DNA of 64,000 nucleotides, from positions 1-64,000 of the forward strand of contig NZ_JAAJTJ010000003.1 of NCBI RefSeq assembly GCF_011030405.1. Reading direction: 5' to 3'. Both the position numbers and the translations under genes were made by a program. The stretch comes from Parapedobacter sp. SGR-10. Lineage in GTDB: Bacteria; Bacteroidota; Bacteroidia; Sphingobacteriales; Sphingobacteriaceae. The notes below the pieces were generated by a model. It was not told the origin of the DNA. It saw nothing but the letters and a program-made list of their open reading frames with translations, and searched no databases. Below, piece after piece: positions 61,262 to 64,000 of the stretch (position 1 is the stretch's first letter; each line of letters starts with the position of its first letter).

Positions 61262-63181
61262 ATGAAGCAATTTTTGGGAACTATTTATATCCGTTGGTGG
61301 TTTCGGTATATGCTGATGGCCAATTTATGTGTAGGTGCAGGTGCTTTTCAGACACAAGCAACCGAGCGCCCCAATATCCTGTGGATTACCATAGAAGACA
61401 CTTCGCCGCAATTTGTCGGATGTTATGGCAATAAAGTAGTAAGTACGCCGAATATCGATCGGCTTGCCCGGGAAGGAGTTCGTTTTACCCAAGCATTTTC
61501 AACGAATACCGTTTGTTCTCCCAGCCGTACAAGCATTATTACAGGAGTGCCAACGTGGAAAGCAGGTACAGGAAACCACCGGAGTAAATACCCGGTTCCT
61601 GATTTTATGAAAGGTTTTCCCTATTACCTACAGCAAGTAGGTTATTATACGACAAATACAGCCAAAACAGATTACAATGTGGCCAACGAGAAAGCGTATA
61701 TCCAAGAAGCTTGGGATGAGAGTTCGGGTCATGCGGGTTGGTGGAATCGATCGCCTGGGCAGCCATTTTTTGCCGTGTTCAATTTTGATGACAGCCATCA
61801 ATCACGTACAATGACATGGCCCTACGACCAATATCAACAAGAGGTGTTGAAACAGCTTAGCTCAGAGGAGCATGTTTTGGATAATGCTTTCGAAGTCCCG
61901 CCCATATACCGCGACAGTCCGGAAATGCGGAAACAGCTGGCTCGCGTTTACAACTCGTTGAACCTGACCGACAAGAAAATCGGCAAACTGTTAGAACGTT
62001 TAGAGGCAGACGAACTGACTGACAGCACAATTATTTTCTTCTTTGCCGATCATGGGGAGGGGATGCCCAGAGGAAAAACAAATGGAATTGATTTGGGATA
62101 CCGTGTGCCTTTTGTTGTCTGGTTTCCACCCATGTACCGTCATCTCTCGCCCTGGGGTGATGGAGTAGTAACAGATGAATTAGTGAGCTTTGAGGATTTA
62201 GCTCCTACACTCATCAGTATGTGCGGAGGAAAAGTGCCGGAATATATGAAAGGCCGGGTGCTTATCGGGAAAAACAGAGACAAACCTGTGGAATATCTGA
62301 TGCTGGCTTCCGATCGGTCGGACAACGGGCCCGATATGGTCAGAACGATCACCGATGGCCGCTATGTGTACAGTCGTAACTATATGGCTTATATGCCGGA
62401 ATTGCGCTATATCAATTATATGGAAATTGGGGAAATCAAACAACAGATACGTAATGATTTTCGATTGGGCAAATTAAACAGATTGCAAGAAAGTTTCTTT
62501 GAGCCGCGTCCTGCCGAGTTTTTGTTTGATACGAAAAATGATCCTTGGGAGATGCGGAATTTAGCCGGTGATGTGGGGCATTCGATACGATTGCAAAGGA
62601 TGTCTGCGGAACTGGAACGACGTATGATAGAAGGCCGGGATGTGATGTTGTTGCCCGAGTTTGAGATAGCTAAACTGGCCGAATCCGGTCAATCTCCCTT
62701 TTTGTTCAGAACGGACGAGAAGAAGTTTCCATTGAAGTCTATTTATGAAGCGGCAGCACTGTCCGGCAAGCGAAGTCCCGAAGTGGTCAAACAACAGATT
62801 AAAATGCTGACAGATTCAAACAATGTAGTACGGTACTGGGCTGCATTAGGGTTGATGTGTCAGTCTCAGCAATCACTGGCATCTTACCGTAAAGTTTTGT
62901 CTCAGGCGCTGCAAGACACTTATCCGCCTGTTGCCATTACCGCGGCAGCAATTGGTTGGAATTGTTTTTCAGATAAATCGGCGGCAACCACATTAATACG
63001 TTATGCCCATGCAGATAACGGCCAATTAGCATTATTAAGTCTCAACTATATGCTTTATGTCAAAAACCGGGAGGCGTTTGTTCAGGCATTGGAAAAGATG
63101 AATCAGCAGGATATACAGGATAAAAATATTCGCTGGGCAATCGAAGATTTTCTAGAATCGGTAAAGAAAAGTAAAGGTTGA
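61262..63181 (+). CDS. S1 family sulfatase (6) with C-terminal HEAT-like extension
   Basis: A 639-residue secreted enzyme (ATG 61262 gives a signal peptide ending near TQA; GTG 61220 is in frame). ILWITIEDTSPQFVGCYG holds the metal-site residues; the modification motif is CSPSRTSIITG (Cys85). TAKTDYNV replaces the usual GKWH block, and FFADHGEGMPRGKTN follows. After the sulfatase domain (about 1-480) a helical region includes KSIYEAAALSGKRSPEVV and NNVVRYWAALGLMCQSQQS, which look like HEAT repeats. This domain pairing is known in some S1 enzymes, but the substrate is unclear. First gene of the HTCS-box-preceded operon 4. Confidence 0.9.
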   Translation: MKQFLGTIYIRWWFRYMLMANLCVGAGAFQTQATERPNILWITIEDTSPQFVGCYGNKVVSTPNIDRLAREGVRFTQAFSTNTVCSPSRTSIITGVPTWKAGTGNHRSKYPVPDFMKGFPYYLQQVGYYTTNTAKTDYNVANEKAYIQEAWDESSGHAGWWNRSPGQPFFAVFNFDDSHQSRTMTWPYDQYQQEVLKQLSSEEHVLDNAFEVPPIYRDSPEMRKQLARVYNSLNLTDKKIGKLLERLEADELTDSTIIFFFADHGEGMPRGKTNGIDLGYRVPFVVWFPPMYRHLSPWGDGVVTDELVSFEDLAPTLISMCGGKVPEYMKGRVLIGKNRDKPVEYLMLASDRSDNGPDMVRTITDGRYVYSRNYMAYMPELRYINYMEIGEIKQQIRNDFRLGKLNRLQESFFEPRPAEFLFDTKNDPWEMRNLAGDVGHSIRLQRMSAELERRMIEGRDVMLLPEFEIAKLAESGQSPFLFRTDEKKFPLKSIYEAAALSGKRSPEVVKQQIKMLTDSNNVVRYWAALGLMCQSQQSLASYRKVLSQALQDTYPPVAITAAAIGWNCFSDKSAATTLIRYAHADNGQLALLSLNYMLYVKNREAFVQALEKMNQQDIQDKNIRWAIEDFLESVKKSKG

Positions 63182-63223
63182 TATTGATAGGATAGCAAGA
63201 GAAGAATAATTAGAAACGAGAAT

Positions 63224-64000
63224 ATGACAAAATCAGGTTTTGAGAAAATGATTGTCCTGTTTTTATTGACAGGGATATTTACGTCCGGATATGCCACCGA
63301 TTTAAAAACGGTGATAGAGAAATCCGGGTTTTACGAAATAAAGGCCGTTCCAGATGGACAGTCCACAGACAAAAGTTTTACCCTTACCGTGGGAAACAGG
63401 AAAACCTACACCGATATTTTAACCAGAGAAGTCATTCCATTGGGGTTTCTTCCGGCAGGGTCGGTTGTTGATATGAAAACGGTTGCTCCGGCTACATTGT
63501 CAATTGTTCAAAAAGAGGTCGAAACGGTAAAATCTGCCAGGATCGACGTGAAAACGGGTACAACTGTACTTCACGAAGTGAAGCAGGTAGGCTTCTATGG
63601 TCTGGCAAACGCGGCATTTTCCGGTAAAAAAAACGGTAGCGGGTTGGATGTACGCGTGTTGGTCAGAAAACAGTCTCCGCTCTTGCGGCAGCAGGTACAA
63701 GCTGGAAAGACAATTTCCCTGGATACGGAGATCGGTTGGTTGCAACCGGGCGATATCATCGAGCTAGAGGTGGTAGGAGAGGGTAGTGCAAATGCAATAT
63801 TGGCATATGATGTCCTTTATTTGGCACAGACCGATATCCAAAACCAGATTGAACAGGCTGTTTCCCGCAAAGAACCAACAGCTTACATATATCCCGGCCG
63901 TTACTATGTGCGACCAGATCGAAAGGCCGGCATGTTTTTGCATGACCTATCTGATCTTACGATCCATGCCTATGGTGTAGAGATGATTCTACGAAGGACA
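63224..64000 (+). CDS. N-terminal part of a secreted beta-helix protein (truncated by window)
   Basis: An open frame from ATG 63224 runs 259 codons to the right edge without a stop. The signal peptide is MTKSGFEKMIVLFLLTGIFT, cleaved near GYAT. A beta-sandwich of about 180 residues (FTLTVGNRKTYTDIL, FYGLANAAFSG, IGWLQPGDIIELEVVGEG) is followed by AYIYPGRYYVRPD and LSDLTIHAYGVEM, the first rung of a parallel beta-helix. It starts 42 nt after the sulfatase and is probably co-transcribed. A polysaccharide lyase or glycosidase is likely; the catalytic part lies outside the window. Confidence 0.7.
   Translation, partial: MTKSGFEKMIVLFLLTGIFTSGYATDLKTVIEKSGFYEIKAVPDGQSTDKSFTLTVGNRKTYTDILTREVIPLGFLPAGSVVDMKTVAPATLSIVQKEVETVKSARIDVKTGTTVLHEVKQVGFYGLANAAFSGKKNGSGLDVRVLVRKQSPLLRQQVQAGKTISLDTEIGWLQPGDIIELEVVGEGSANAILAYDVLYLAQTDIQNQIEQAVSRKEPTAYIYPGRYYVRPDRKAGMFLHDLSDLTIHAYGVEMILRRT

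Overview
The window looks like chromosomal DNA of a Bacteroidota bacterium, most likely Sphingobacteriaceae (Sphingobacterium/Pedobacter-like). The evidence is two SusC/SusD pairs, a hybrid two-component system, many Sec-secreted lipoproteins, promoters of the TTG-N17/20-TAnnTTTG type, weak Shine-Dalgarno sequences, and short dispersed palindromes typical of that phylum. No database search was possible, so family names rest on visible motifs.

Positions 1-12,000 hold ordinary genes and repeats: a truncated permuted-papain-like protein, two orphan secreted proteins, a META-domain lipoprotein, a DPP-IV-type S9 peptidase, FolB, Hsp20, a RadC-like protein, a GntR-type regulator (complement 8760-9743), and a DUF4143-type ATPase. 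The spaces between them carry REP-like palindromes, a nine-unit 11-bp repeat and a 33-bp tandem repeat.

From about 12,100 to the right edge lies one very large polysaccharide utilisation locus, read entirely on the plus strand. Operon 1 (12299-20036) encodes a GH16 lipoprotein, SusC, SusD and a FISUMP surface lipoprotein. Operon 2 (20587-39352) encodes a GH2, two S1 sulfatases, a GDSL-like esterase, three parallel beta-helix proteins (two GH110-like in tandem), two small LTxxQ proteins, a GH97, a SASA-type acetylesterase, and an M14 metallopeptidase fused to an LTxxQ module. It ends at a perfect 38-bp palindrome. A hybrid two-component sensor/regulator follows (39517-43569). Operon 3 (43744-61035) encodes a second SusC/SusD, three sulfatases, an LTxxQ protein, a second FISUMP lipoprotein, a clan GH-A glycosidase, a DUF4886 SGNH protein and two paralogous beta-helix proteins. 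Operon 4 starts at 61262 with a sixth sulfatase and a beta-helix protein that runs off the window.

The promoters suggest two regulatory circuits. Operons 1 and 2 share an operator-like sequence just downstream of near-identical promoters (12096-12160 and 20258-20324), and its 10-bp core recurs upstream of the GntR gene. Operons 3 and 4 share a 35-bp direct-repeat box at exactly the same distance from a TAnnTTTG element (43621-43681 and 61050-61110), the layout expected for an activator such as the hybrid two-component protein.

Enzyme content (GH16, GH2, GH97 with a retaining-type Asp, GH110-like, six Cys-type S1 sulfatases, several esterases) points to a sulfated, probably acetylated, galactose-containing polysaccharide. 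The exact glycan cannot be read from sequence. No sulfatase-maturing enzyme and no monosaccharide catabolism genes are present in the window. The least explained components are the repeated LTxxQ modules, the FISUMP/EF-hand lipoproteins and the beta-helix families.
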